From contig CAYNLI010000002.1 in NCBI GenBank assembly GCA_964398035.1, positions 8,007 through 72,006 on the forward strand: a stretch of DNA of 64,000 bases. Reading direction: 5' to 3'. The stretch is from Saonia sp964398035 (GTDB taxonomy: Bacteria > Bacteroidota > Bacteroidia > Flavobacteriales > Flavobacteriaceae). A program made the position numbers and the translations under genes. The notes beneath the pieces were generated by a model. That model did not search any database. It saw nothing but the letters and a program-made list of their open reading frames with translations, and had not been told where the DNA came from. Below are positions 8,536-17,227 of the stretch, piece by piece. Every line of letters starts with the position of its first letter. Within the stretch, counting starts at the first letter, position 1.

Positions 8536-9771
8536 TTATTTTGTAGGTAATAATTTTGACCTCACTTCACCAAATCCAATTCTAATTCCATCTTTTTCAC
8601 AATAACCTCTCATAATAACTGTGTCGTTATCTTTAATGAATTTCCGTTCTCCACCTTCTTCTAATTTCACAGTTTGTTTTCCTCCCCAAGAAAGCTCCAA
8701 CATTGAACCATAAGAATTTTTATCCTTCCCACTTATAGTTCCAGACGCCATCAAATCTCCCACTTTTACATTACACCCATTAACAGTATGGTGCGCCAAT
8801 TGTTGTGATATATTCCAATACATATATTTAAAATTGGATTTGCTCACAACTGTTTCTTTACAATTTTCAGGTTGGATTGCCACTTCTAAATTAATGTCAT
8901 AATTTTTTAACCCTTCATATTCCAGGTAAGAAAGAACTTGTGGATCCTGCTCTGGACCTTTCATTTTAAAAGGTTCTAATGCTTCCATCGTAACAATCCA
9001 TGGAGAAATTGAAGAACCAAAGTTTTTTGCTAAAAAGGGACCTAAAGGAATGTATTCCCATTTTTGAATATCTCTTGCAGACCAGTCATTAAACAATACT
9101 TGTCCAAAAATATATTCTTCAGCATTTGTTGTACTTATAGACTCTCCTAATTCTGTCTTTTTACCAATAACAAAACCCATTTCCAATTCAAAATCTATTC
9201 TTGCAGATGCTTGAAAAACTGGTGCTTTATGATTTGGCAATAACACTTGTCCTTTTGGTCTATGAATATTAACCCCGCTCAACACAATTGAAGATGCTCT
9301 GCCGTGATATCCAACTGGAAGGTGTTTCCAGTTTGGCAATAATGCATTCTCTGGGTCACGAAACATCATGCCAACATTAGTCGCATGTTCAATACTTGAA
9401 TAAAAATCCGTATAATCGCCAATCTCTATTGGCATGTGCATTATAACTTCATTTTGTTTCAATAACGCATTTTCATTTTGTCTTAAAACAGAAGCTTGAT
9501 CACATAATTCTTGCTGAATCATTTGACGGATTTTTGTCGTTTTGTCTTTTCCTAACGCAATAAAATCATTTAAAGCTTCCTTTTCTAAAACTGAACTATC
9601 AAAGTCTATGTTTTTAAACACACCGGCTTTTTCAACAATTGTCAAGTCTAATACTTGGTTTCCGATTGCAATTCCTACGCGTTGATTTTTCATTTTTGTT
9701 GAAAAAATTCCAAAAGGAATATTGTATATCGTAAAATCTGAATTATTTGGAATGTGCACCCAAGTTTTCAT
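8536..9771 (-). CDS. fahA: Fumarylacetoacetase
   Basis: The enzyme hydrolyses fumarylacetoacetate to fumarate and acetoacetate, the last step of tyrosine breakdown. The 411-aa length fits. Hallmarks are the DFYSSIEHATNVGMMFR metal/catalytic region, LPVGYHGRASSIVLSG, the FELEMGFVIGK metal ligands, FNDWSARDIQKWEYIPLGPFLAKNF, and GDLMASGTISG near the C-terminus. The ATG at 9771 (MKTWVHIP) is chosen over a TTG at 9777. It sits between the phenylalanine hydroxylase and flavin reductase genes with short gaps, so it belongs to the same transcript. Confidence 0.95.
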   Translation of the reverse strand: MKTWVHIPNNSDFTIYNIPFGIFSTKMKNQRVGIAIGNQVLDLTIVEKAGVFKNIDFDSSVLEKEALNDFIALGKDKTTKIRQMIQQELCDQASVLRQNENALLKQNEVIMHMPIEIGDYTDFYSSIEHATNVGMMFRDPENALLPNWKHLPVGYHGRASSIVLSGVNIHRPKGQVLLPNHKAPVFQASARIDFELEMGFVIGKKTELGESISTTNAEEYIFGQVLFNDWSARDIQKWEYIPLGPFLAKNFGSSISPWIVTMEALEPFKMKGPEQDPQVLSYLEYEGLKNYDINLEVAIQPENCKETVVSKSNFKYMYWNISQQLAHHTVNGCNVKVGDLMASGTISGKDKNSYGSMLELSWGGKQTVKLEEGGERKFIKDNDTVIMRGYCEKDGIRIGFGEVRSKLLPTK

Positions 9772-9798
9772 AATCAATAGTTTTTAATTTTTATACCG

Positions 9799-11562
9799 TT
9801 AAGGTGTGTTTTTGGAAATTAAATTTATACCATCCTCGATAAGTTTATTAAATTTTTTCATCTCTAATAGTCCAATTAAGTGATGATATACTTTAGATTC
9901 AATATTAGTATTTGAATCAAACAGTAGCTCATACATTTCTAATAATATTAGCCAATCATTAGAGTAATTTTGTTCAATACTGTCATAAATTTCTGATAGC
10001 TTTTGAATTTCAATATTTTTACTTTCGCGAACATTTCGAACTTCTTGATACAACAGATACAACTCTTTTTCTGAATTCGAATATACAAGTTTATGTGTTT
10101 TCTCTTCTGAAACCTTAAAAACTTCTTCGAATGATTCTGGTGAAGCTGGACCAGAAAAAGCAGATATAATCTCTTTTCCAATTGCCATGTCATATACACC
10201 CCATTCTGGCTGAAACAATGTTTTGTTTTTATAGGTAACTGTACACTCTTCAAAAGAAATAAGTATTATTTTTCCTTGTAAATCTCTAATTCCTGTAATT
10301 ATTTTTCCTTCAACTTTTACACCGCCTTCAAACAACAGTCTTACCTTTTTACCTTCATATATTCCGTAGGCTTCTAAGTCGGTTGGCGACATATTTTCAA
10401 TTGCCAAATTAATTCCTTCTAACTTTCCAATAGGACTTCCAAATCCTTCATCATGATAATCTGTTCCGTGACCAATTAGTTCTTTATCTCTAGATGCTAG
10501 TGCCGTTTTTCCAATCGTTTGTATATAAATCGGTCTTTTTTTTTGGCTGTAAACCGCTGTAAAAACTCCTGATATTTGAATACCAGTACTCAATTCAATA
10601 GTACCTAAACTTTTGGATTTTATTAGTTTCTCAACTCCCGACAATCCTCCCTTTCTTAATGCCATTTTATTGGCAAATTTCTCAAGAACATAACTTAAAT
10701 GAGCAAAATTAGGCGTTACAAATAACTGAGGTTGTGGCTTGGTAATATCAAAATTGACTTCGGACGCGCTCAAAGTATACGGAAGTTTTTCTACAGCATT
10801 TTTTAAACACAATTCGCTTTCTCCAATTGAAGATAATAATCCTGCACCATAAATTTTTGGACTTTCAAGCTTCCCTATTAAACCATACTCAACAGTCCAC
10901 CAATGCAAATTTCGAATTTGAGCCATTTCAGAAAGTTTTCCCATATTTTTCTGAACGCTATTCACTTTTTCCATTGCTTTTTCAATCGATTCAGAAGAAG
11001 AGTTTGGGTCTTCCTTTAAGATTGATAAATGCCTAACGGCTTCATATAATTCATTGTCTTTTGCTGATGAAATGGCCTTGCTTCCAATTTCACCAAACCT
11101 TCGAAGATATTCTGCATATTCTGGACTTGCAATAATAGGAGCATGTCCCGCAGCCTCATGAATAATATCTGGTGCTGGAGTATATTTAATATGCTCAATT
11201 GTTCTAATATCAGAGGCAATTACCAAGACATTATAAGCTTGAAACTCCATAAATGCATTTGGAGGAATAAAGCCATCGACAGAAACTGCTGCCCAACCTA
11301 TATCTTTTAAGATACGGTTCATTCCTTCCATTTTGGGGATATTATCAATTGATATTCCCGTTTTTCTTAGTCCATCTACATAATAACTGTGAGCCGTTCT
11401 TTTAAGGCAATCAATATTCAATCTCATAACGTAGCGCCACACTGCCTGATTTTGAGCTGTATATTCCTCATACGGTTGCTTCACAATAAACTTATGTAAA
11501 TGTTTTGGCAATCGCTTCGTTATGCTGTTTAACTTAGGTTGGTACTTAGGATTTTCCTGCAT
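9799..11562 (-). CDS. phhA: Phenylalanine 4-monooxygenase with long C-terminal extension
   Basis: This is an aromatic amino acid hydroxylase: non-haem iron and pterin dependent, converting phenylalanine to tyrosine. The catalytic core is in residues about 30-300. The iron ligands H135 and H140 lie in HEAAGH, with LHWWTVEYGLIG and YGAGLLSSIGE downstream. At 587 aa it is much longer than proteobacterial PhhA (about 260-300 aa). It has no N-terminal ACT domain. Instead it carries about 285 C-terminal residues of unrecognised fold. The same enlarged form occurs in other Bacteroidota to my knowledge. Position in the homogentisate operon supports a catabolic role. Confidence 0.9.
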   Translation of the reverse strand: MQENPKYQPKLNSITKRLPKHLHKFIVKQPYEEYTAQNQAVWRYVMRLNIDCLKRTAHSYYVDGLRKTGISIDNIPKMEGMNRILKDIGWAAVSVDGFIPPNAFMEFQAYNVLVIASDIRTIEHIKYTPAPDIIHEAAGHAPIIASPEYAEYLRRFGEIGSKAISSAKDNELYEAVRHLSILKEDPNSSSESIEKAMEKVNSVQKNMGKLSEMAQIRNLHWWTVEYGLIGKLESPKIYGAGLLSSIGESELCLKNAVEKLPYTLSASEVNFDITKPQPQLFVTPNFAHLSYVLEKFANKMALRKGGLSGVEKLIKSKSLGTIELSTGIQISGVFTAVYSQKKRPIYIQTIGKTALASRDKELIGHGTDYHDEGFGSPIGKLEGINLAIENMSPTDLEAYGIYEGKKVRLLFEGGVKVEGKIITGIRDLQGKIILISFEECTVTYKNKTLFQPEWGVYDMAIGKEIISAFSGPASPESFEEVFKVSEEKTHKLVYSNSEKELYLLYQEVRNVRESKNIEIQKLSEIYDSIEQNYSNDWLILLEMYELLFDSNTNIESKVYHHLIGLLEMKKFNKLIEDGINLISKNTP

Positions 11563-11580
11563 TTATTTTTGAAATGGCTT

Positions 11581-12744
11581 TTATAAAGTCCCTCTATTTT
11601 CTTGCTCTCTTTCAATTGCTTCAAAAAGTGCCTTAAAGTTACCTTTCCCAAATGACTTAGCCCCTTTTCGTTGAATAATTTCAAAAAACATAGTTGGACG
11701 ATCAACTACTGGCTTTGTAAACAATTGCAATAAATAACCTTCTTCATCCCTATCAATTAAAATTCCGTGCTTTTTAAGCACTTCAACATCTTCATCAATA
11801 TCACCTACGCGTTCTAAAAGATCGTCATAATAATTTTCAGGAACATATAAAAACTCAACTCCACGATCTCTCATTTGCGAAACAGTTTCTACAATATTGT
11901 CTGTTGCTACAGCAATATGTTGTACGCCCGAGCCATTGTAAAAATCTAAATATTCTTCTATTTGTGATTTTTTTACGCCAATAGCAGGTTCATTTATCGG
12001 AAATTTCACTCTCCCATTTCCATTGCTCATCACTTTACTCATTAGCGCTGTGTATTCAGTTGAAATATCATTATCATCAAAAGAAATAATTTGTGCAAAG
12101 CCCATTACTTCTGCATAAAATTTGCACCATTTATTCATTTCATTCCAATTCACATTTCCAACCATATGGTCGATAAATTTCAATCCAACATCTTTTGGAT
12201 TGTAATGTGTCTCCCATTTTTTATACCCTGGCAAAAAGACTCCATTATAATTTTTTCGTTCAACAAATATGTGCACAGTTTCTCCATAAGTATAAATTCC
12301 TGAACGAATAACATGACCGTTTACATCTTCCTCTCTTGTTGGCTCCATAAAAGGTTTTGCCCCTCTTTTAGTTGTTTCTTCAAAAGCATTGACAGCATCA
12401 TCTACCCAAAGAGCTATAACTTTTACGCCATCTCCATGTTTGTTAATATGTTCATTGATTACGCCGTCTTTTTCTAACGATGTTGTTAAAACCAACCGAA
12501 CTTTATCTTGCTTCAACACGTATGAAACTTTGTTTTTCGCCCCGGTTTCTAACCCAGAAAAAGCTTCAGATTGAAAACCAAATGCAGTTTTATAAAAATG
12601 TGCGCTTTGTTTTGCATTTCCTACGTATAACTCAACATAGTCAGTTCCTAATAATGGCAAAAAATCGTCTGCATCATCAAACATTTTTTTAAGTCCATAT
12701 TCTGTATTTTGTAAATTTTGTAAATTTTTTATTTCTGTTGACAT
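11581..12744 (-). CDS. hppD: 4-Hydroxyphenylpyruvate dioxygenase
   Basis: HppD converts 4-hydroxyphenylpyruvate to homogentisate with Fe(II) and O2. The 387-aa protein has two VOC (glyoxalase-like) modules, at about residues 35-165 and 195-350. The metal ligands are visible as the H in FIDHMVGNV, the H in VQHIAVAT and the E in FFEIIQRKG close to the C-terminus. The ATG at 12744 (MSTEIKNLQN) is chosen. A longer frame from 12801 would overlap the upstream hmgA gene and adds nothing conserved. It lies 25 bases after the hmgA stop. Confidence 0.95.
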   Translation of the reverse strand: MSTEIKNLQNLQNTEYGLKKMFDDADDFLPLLGTDYVELYVGNAKQSAHFYKTAFGFQSEAFSGLETGAKNKVSYVLKQDKVRLVLTTSLEKDGVINEHINKHGDGVKVIALWVDDAVNAFEETTKRGAKPFMEPTREEDVNGHVIRSGIYTYGETVHIFVERKNYNGVFLPGYKKWETHYNPKDVGLKFIDHMVGNVNWNEMNKWCKFYAEVMGFAQIISFDDNDISTEYTALMSKVMSNGNGRVKFPINEPAIGVKKSQIEEYLDFYNGSGVQHIAVATDNIVETVSQMRDRGVEFLYVPENYYDDLLERVGDIDEDVEVLKKHGILIDRDEEGYLLQLFTKPVVDRPTMFFEIIQRKGAKSFGKGNFKALFEAIEREQENRGTL

Positions 12745-12769
12745 GTTTTCATCTTTTTGAAATTGTGAA

Positions 12770-13927
12770 TTAAAGAATCCACGATTTATAATAATTTCCA
12801 ACTTGTAATTTTAACGCTTCTTCGGTAATTGACATTGGTCTAAAAGGATCGATCATTACAGCTAATTCTTGAGTTTCCGTTTTACCAATACTTCGCTCGA
12901 TCGTCCCTGGGTGCGGACCGTGTGGCACACCTCCTGGATGTAATGTTATTTGCCCTTTTTCAACATTATTTCTACTCATAAAATCACCATCTACATAATA
13001 TAATATTTCTTCAGAATCTATATTGCTATGATGATATGGCGCAGGAATTGATTTTGGGTGATAATCATACATTCGTGGCACAAAACTACACACAACAAAA
13101 CCAGCAGACTCCCATTGTTGGTGGATTGGGGGTGGCATATGTATACGCCCAGTTATGGGTTCAAAATCATGAATAGAGAATGCATACGGATAATGAAAAC
13201 CATCCCAACCCACAAGATCAAAAGGGTGATTATTATATACATACTCCCACATATTTCCTTGTTTCTTGATTTTCACAAGAAACTCTCCTTTTTCATCATG
13301 GGTTTCTAAATTCTTAGGCAATCGCATATCTCTTTCACAAAAAGGAGAATGTTCTAATAATTGCCCAAAGTTATTACGGTATCTTTTAGGGGTTACTATA
13401 GGCTGAAAAGATTCTACATATAAAATTCTATTATCCTTTGTGTCAAAATCCATTTGGTATATAACTCCTTTTGGAATTATCAAATAATCACCATATTTAA
13501 AAGGAATATTACCATAATTTGTTCTTAAAATACCTGAACCAATATGAATAAATAACATTTCATCAGCATCACCATTCTTATAAAAATAATCTTCAGAAAA
13601 TGTTTTAGGCGCGGCCAAACCAATATGTAAATCGTTATTTACAAACAAGGTTTTTCTGCTCGTTAAATAATCATTCTCTGGTTTTAGTGAAAACCCTTTA
13701 AAACTTAACGCTTTCATATTCTTATCTATACCAATTTTTGGCATTATAGAACCTTTATCAATAATTTCTGTAACTACCGTTGGCGGATGAATATGGTATA
13801 ACAATGATGACATACCTGCAAAACCGGCCGTTCCAAATAATTCTTCTTGGTACAAGCCTCCTGATGGATTCTTAAATACGGTATGCCTTTTCTTTGGAAT
13901 TTTTCCTAATGTATGATATCTTGGCAT
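12770..13927 (-). CDS. hmgA: Homogentisate 1,2-dioxygenase
   Basis: HmgA opens the ring of homogentisate to maleylacetoacetate. The 385-aa cupin enzyme is of the shorter bacterial type. Visible motifs are the N-terminal MPRYHTLGKIPKKRHT, the HIHPPT segment, the GDYLIIPKGVIYQM cupin strand, and the C-terminal HMPPPIHQQWESAGFVVCSFVPR and HPGGVPHGPHPG, which contain iron ligands. It sits between the aminotransferase and hppD on the same strand. Confidence 0.95.
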   Translation of the reverse strand: MPRYHTLGKIPKKRHTVFKNPSGGLYQEELFGTAGFAGMSSLLYHIHPPTVVTEIIDKGSIMPKIGIDKNMKALSFKGFSLKPENDYLTSRKTLFVNNDLHIGLAAPKTFSEDYFYKNGDADEMLFIHIGSGILRTNYGNIPFKYGDYLIIPKGVIYQMDFDTKDNRILYVESFQPIVTPKRYRNNFGQLLEHSPFCERDMRLPKNLETHDEKGEFLVKIKKQGNMWEYVYNNHPFDLVGWDGFHYPYAFSIHDFEPITGRIHMPPPIHQQWESAGFVVCSFVPRMYDYHPKSIPAPYHHSNIDSEEILYYVDGDFMSRNNVEKGQITLHPGGVPHGPHPGTIERSIGKTETQELAVMIDPFRPMSITEEALKLQVGNYYKSWIL

Positions 13928-13993
13928 AATTACTTTTTTTTAAATAGATAGTGGTACTTGCATTTTATTTACGCTAACTCTTAACAAACCTTA

Positions 13994-15136
13994 TTAGGTT
14001 ATTTCTACACAAACTATAGAAGCATTAAACAGACTAATTTTTTTTATAGCATTCACCAAGGCAGTATTTGCTTCTCTGTTCCCAATTGTTATTCTCACTT
14101 TATTTATAGCTCCAAAATTATCTACAGGTCTAACAGAAATGCCTTTTTGCTCTAAAAAAGCAATAAATTCAGCACTTGAAATTGGTGGTTTTATTAAAAA
14201 AAAATTTGCTTGTGATGGATAATATTGAATATTCATCTCTTTAAACTTACCCTCCATAAAAGTACGCTCTTCACTTATTGTAGCAATAGTTCGGTCAATA
14301 AATTTCTTATCTTTTAATGCTGCAATAGCACCTTCAAGAGCTGGCAAGGAAATTAAAAAAGGTTTGCAAAGTTGTCGTAAATATGTAGCAACTTCTACAT
14401 CCATATATGCATAACCAACACGGAGTGCGGCTAAGCCATAGGTCTTTGAAAAACTATTAACTGCAATTATATTTTTATATTGGGATATATAAGGCAATGC
14501 CTGTGTATAATCTTGTGCATCAGCAAAATGCCAGTAAACCTCGTCAAAAACCACGATAACATCTGCTGGAATTTTATGCAACAAGGTCTCTAAGGTTTTT
14601 TTAGGTATATAGGTGCCTGTAGGATTATTTGGACTCGTTAAAAATACAATTCGTGTTTTAGGGTTTATAGCATCAATAATGCCCTCAATATTTAATGAAT
14701 AACTTTCTTCTACTAATGGCACATCAACAATTTTTGCACCTGCCCACCTAGAAAACATTTGGTAAGGCACAAAGCAAGGAGATGAAACAATAACCTCATC
14801 CCCTTCCCGTATAAAACCTTTTATTATTAAATCTATAATTTCTGAACCACTATCTGCGCAAATAAATTCATCTACATATAACCTATTTTCATAGTATGCA
14901 ACTAATGCTTCTCGCAAACGGATATCCGTGGCATCAGGATAAATATGTAATTTATCTAAACTTTTCTTTATTGCAAGTACTGCGGCTGGACAAGGTCCTA
15001 ATGGATTTTCATTAGAAGAAAGTTTATATCCTTTATTAATGCCAGCACCCAGAGCAATGGTCTTACCGCCTTTATAACCGTTTTCTATTTTTAAAAAAGC
15101 TTTAAATACAGAACTTATATTTTTTTCTTGCTTCAT
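13994..15136 (-). CDS. PLP-dependent aminotransferase, probable aromatic amino acid aminotransferase
   Basis: This is a fold-type I class I/II aminotransferase of 380 aa when started at the ATG at 15136; a TTG at 15157 is possible. Visible are the SSNENPLGPCPAA start typical of the HisC-like group, the TSPNNPTGTYIP loop, DEVYWHF, and NSFSKTYGLAALRVGYAY with the PLP-binding lysine. Sequence alone suggests histidinol-phosphate aminotransferase kinship. As first gene of the phenylalanine/tyrosine catabolic operon, however, it most likely converts tyrosine to 4-hydroxyphenylpyruvate, the only step otherwise missing upstream of HppD. That assignment is inference from context. Confidence 0.8.
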   Translation of the reverse strand: MKQEKNISSVFKAFLKIENGYKGGKTIALGAGINKGYKLSSNENPLGPCPAAVLAIKKSLDKLHIYPDATDIRLREALVAYYENRLYVDEFICADSGSEIIDLIIKGFIREGDEVIVSSPCFVPYQMFSRWAGAKIVDVPLVEESYSLNIEGIIDAINPKTRIVFLTSPNNPTGTYIPKKTLETLLHKIPADVIVVFDEVYWHFADAQDYTQALPYISQYKNIIAVNSFSKTYGLAALRVGYAYMDVEVATYLRQLCKPFLISLPALEGAIAALKDKKFIDRTIATISEERTFMEGKFKEMNIQYYPSQANFFLIKPPISSAEFIAFLEQKGISVRPVDNFGAINKVRITIGNREANTALVNAIKKISLFNASIVCVEIT

Positions 15137-15180
15137 TAAATTTTGTATTCTGCTCAAAATTTAGCTATGAGCATATAGAA

Positions 15181-15188
15181 CAAAATTA
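15181..15188 (-). promoter_or_regulatory. -7 promoter element for the aromatic catabolism operon
   Basis: On the minus strand this reads TAATTTTG, a full match to TAnnTTTG, 45 bases upstream of the aminotransferase ATG. No clear -33 TTG is seen at the right distance, which suits an activated promoter. Confidence 0.4.
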
Positions 15189-15211
15189 AAGTAATTCTAA
15201 AAAATTAAATT

Positions 15212-15219
15212 TATATTTG
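15212..15219 (+). promoter_or_regulatory. -7 promoter element for the Lrp/AsnC regulator
   Basis: TATATTTG matches TAnnTTTG. It lies about 105 bases before the regulator start and just left of the palindrome at 15226-15240. Confidence 0.35.
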
Positions 15220-15225
15220 CTTGAA

Positions 15226-15240
15226 TAGATTAAAAATCTA
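15226..15240. promoter_or_regulatory. 15-bp palindrome, likely Lrp/AsnC operator
   Basis: TAGATTAAAAATCTA has perfect 6-bp arms around AAA. It agrees with the E. coli Lrp consensus YAGHAWATTWTDCTR at 11 of 15 positions by my count. It lies between the divergent aminotransferase and lrp genes, next to both candidate -7 boxes. Confidence 0.55.
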
Positions 15241-15323
15241 GACTTTTATTCTAAAAATAACATGATTAATGTAATTTTATTCTATTATGCATTTACTTAT
15301 ATAGCTTTCAACAAAAAAAATAC

Positions 15324-15809
15324 ATGAAAAACAAACTAGATAAAACAGATCTTAAAATTTTAGATATTTTACAAAAAGATTGCAGAATTACCACCAAAAA
15401 ATTAGCTGAAAAATTAAACCTATCTACCACTCCTGTTTTTGAGCGAATAAAAAAACTAGAAAAAGAAGGGTATATAAGTAACTATGTTGCCTTACTAAGC
15501 GAGCGAAAAATAGGGTTAAAACAAACCATTTTTATAGGCATTACCCTAAAAGGGCATACAAGAAGCTACTTACATAAATTTTTAGAAAAGGTTAATCATT
15601 TTCCTGAAGTAATGGAGTGCTATCAGGTCTCTGGTAATTTTGATTATCTTATTAAAATTGTTATAGAAGATATTGATGCCTATGAAACCTTTGTACAAAC
15701 CAAACTGTCTTTAATTTCTGAGCTCAGAAATGTACATAGTTACATTGCTATTAAAAAAGGGAAACAAACAACCCAATTAAATTTAAAACCTTTAATTAAT
15801 ACCAATTAA
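15324..15809 (+). CDS. Lrp/AsnC family transcriptional regulator
   Basis: The 161-aa protein has an N-terminal winged helix-turn-helix (about residues 5-60, LDKTDLKILDILQKDCRITTKKLAE then LNLSTTPVFERIKKLEKEG) and a C-terminal RAM/AsnC ligand-binding domain (MECYQVSGNFDYLIKIVIEDIDAYETF). It is divergent from the aromatic amino acid operon and is the obvious candidate for its regulator, with phenylalanine or tyrosine as effector. A 15-bp Lrp-like palindrome lies in the shared intergenic region. The effector assignment is inference; the family call is firm. Confidence 0.92.
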   Translation: MKNKLDKTDLKILDILQKDCRITTKKLAEKLNLSTTPVFERIKKLEKEGYISNYVALLSERKIGLKQTIFIGITLKGHTRSYLHKFLEKVNHFPEVMECYQVSGNFDYLIKIVIEDIDAYETFVQTKLSLISELRNVHSYIAIKKGKQTTQLNLKPLINTN

Positions 15810-15844
15810 TACAGTGAACTATAAGGCATCTTCTAATAACAAAA

Positions 15845-16141
15845 CTATACCTCCACTACAGCATTCTCCCAGCCAGCATAATCGTTCCATTGGTAACGAT
15901 CAGCTTCAGTTTCATTTACATAATTACCATCTACCAAATATTTAAACTCATATAAATTTTCTTTTGGCAAGTTGAACGTTCCTTTGAAAGTACCGTTCTT
16001 TAATTTTTTCAACTGACTACCTTCAGAACTCCAATTATTAAAATCACCAACTACTGCTGCTTTTTCTGCACCTTGAGCCGGAACAATAAAAGCAACTTTA
16101 CAAACTGGTTTTGTCTTAAGCTATTGTTTTGCAATGGACAT
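15845..16141 (-). pseudogene. isoamylase early-set (glycogen-binding-like) domain protein with premature TAG
   Basis: From the ATG at 16141 the frame encodes a 98-codon protein of the isoamylase early-set/AMPK1-CBM type: VCKVAFIVPAQGAEKAAVVGDFNNW, then LKKLKNGTFKG and YEFKYLVDGNYVNE. Codon 7 (16121-16123) is TAG, between KQ and LKTKP, where related proteins as I remember them have tyrosine. No later in-frame ATG exists. The rest of the frame is intact, with conserved domain residues, so the break is recent, a sequencing error, or suppressed. It lies next to the 2TM and folA genes, as in relatives. Confidence 0.75.
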
Positions 16142-16313
16142 AATACTTTTTTTTAAAAAATTACAGTACAACCATTAACAAACAAAACATTAACCACGAT
16201 TTACGATTGTCTTAAAATACTATTTACATTAGCTTGACTTTACAAAAAATACAGGCTATTATTATTAAGATATGCACAAAGATCTTTAATCAAAACTGAA
16301 CCCTAAATTGACT

Positions 16314-16321
16314 TATATTTG
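16314..16321 (+). promoter_or_regulatory. -7 promoter element for the 2TM-folA pair
   Basis: TATATTTG matches TAnnTTTG, 20 bases upstream of the 2TM gene start. No well-placed -33 TTG was found. Confidence 0.4.
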
Positions 16322-16340
16322 TCATTAAACGAATAATTCA

Positions 16341-16727
16341 ATGTTCTCCAAAGAGAAAAACAATCCCAAAATAGATTTGGAACAACACGAAATATTGGAA
16401 CATGCACAATCCAGAATCAAAAAAAAAAGACTGTACCTGCATTTTGTCATTTTCTTGATTGGCTGTGCTTTTTTTATTCTGATTAACAAGACCTTTAAGT
16501 ACGGAGAAGCATATGATTGGTTTATTTGGTGCATTATCTTTTGGGCATTTTTATTCATTTTACATACATTTAATGCATTTGTGTCCCAAAAATTCATAGG
16601 TAATGAATGGGAAAGAAAGCAACGAGAAAAATTGGTGTCCTTGAAGAAACAGAAAATAGCAGAACTACAAAAAGAAATAGAAACTGACTTTCCACTTTCT
16701 AACATCAATAAAAAAAAAAGCCTATGA
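16341..16727 (+). CDS. 2TM domain-containing membrane protein
   Basis: A 128-aa protein with two transmembrane helices, at about residues 32-48 (LHFVIFLIGCAFFILI) and 62-83 (FIWCIIFWAFLFILHTFNAF), flanked by basic and charged stretches. The C-terminus (WERKQREKLVSLKKQKIAELQKEI) is a probable coiled coil. This matches the small 2TM family of Bacteroidota, whose function is unknown. It overlaps folA by 4 bases (ATGA), so the two are translationally coupled. Confidence 0.75.
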   Translation: MFSKEKNNPKIDLEQHEILEHAQSRIKKKRLYLHFVIFLIGCAFFILINKTFKYGEAYDWFIWCIIFWAFLFILHTFNAFVSQKFIGNEWERKQREKLVSLKKQKIAELQKEIETDFPLSNINKKKSL

Positions 16728-17227
16728 GCAATACTATTACCATAATAGCTGCTGCCGGAGAAAACAATGCACTGGGGAAAGACAACGATTTGCTATGGCA
16801 CTTACCAGATGATTTTAAACGTTTTAAACAGCTCACAACTGGACATATGATAATCATGGGGCGTAAAACCTTTGAAAGTTTTCCAAAACCCCTACCCAAT
16901 AGAACCCACATTATAATTACACGAGATAAAACATATACTACCAAATACAAAGAGTGCATAATTGTTAATTCTCTTGAAAGCGCTCTTAAATTAGCCGAAA
17001 ACGATACAGCCCCATTTATAATTGGTGGTGGTGAAATATATAGCTTAGGAATGGATTTTGCTCACAAAATAGAGCTTACACGAGTGAAACAAGATTTTGA
17101 AGCAGATACCTTTTTCCCAGAGATTGATGAGAATATATGGAAATTAATCCACAAAGAGCACCATCCTAAAGATGACAAGCATAAATATGGTTTTTCATAT
17201 TTAACGTATGAGAGAAGTAAAACCTAA
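16724..17227 (+). CDS. folA: Dihydrofolate reductase
   Basis: The 167-aa protein reduces dihydrofolate with NADPH, regenerating the cofactor consumed by ThyA. Visible motifs are IIAAAGENNALGKDNDLLWHLPDDFKRFK (substrate loop with the catalytic acid), HMIIMGRKTFESFPKPLPNR, and FIIGGGEIYSLGM. It overlaps the 2TM gene by 4 bases at its start and its stop overlaps that of the convergent murI gene. It is presumably an ancestral neighbour of thyA, now separated by the aromatic catabolism operon. Confidence 0.96.
   Translation: MSNTITIIAAAGENNALGKDNDLLWHLPDDFKRFKQLTTGHMIIMGRKTFESFPKPLPNRTHIIITRDKTYTTKYKECIIVNSLESALKLAENDTAPFIIGGGEIYSLGMDFAHKIELTRVKQDFEADTFFPEIDENIWKLIHKEHHPKDDKHKYGFSYLTYERSKT

Noticed and set aside
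15185..15290. three copies of ATTCTA in the lrp intergenic region
   Set aside because: Six AT-rich bases at uneven spacing are not significant; the 15-bp palindrome is the better operator candidate.
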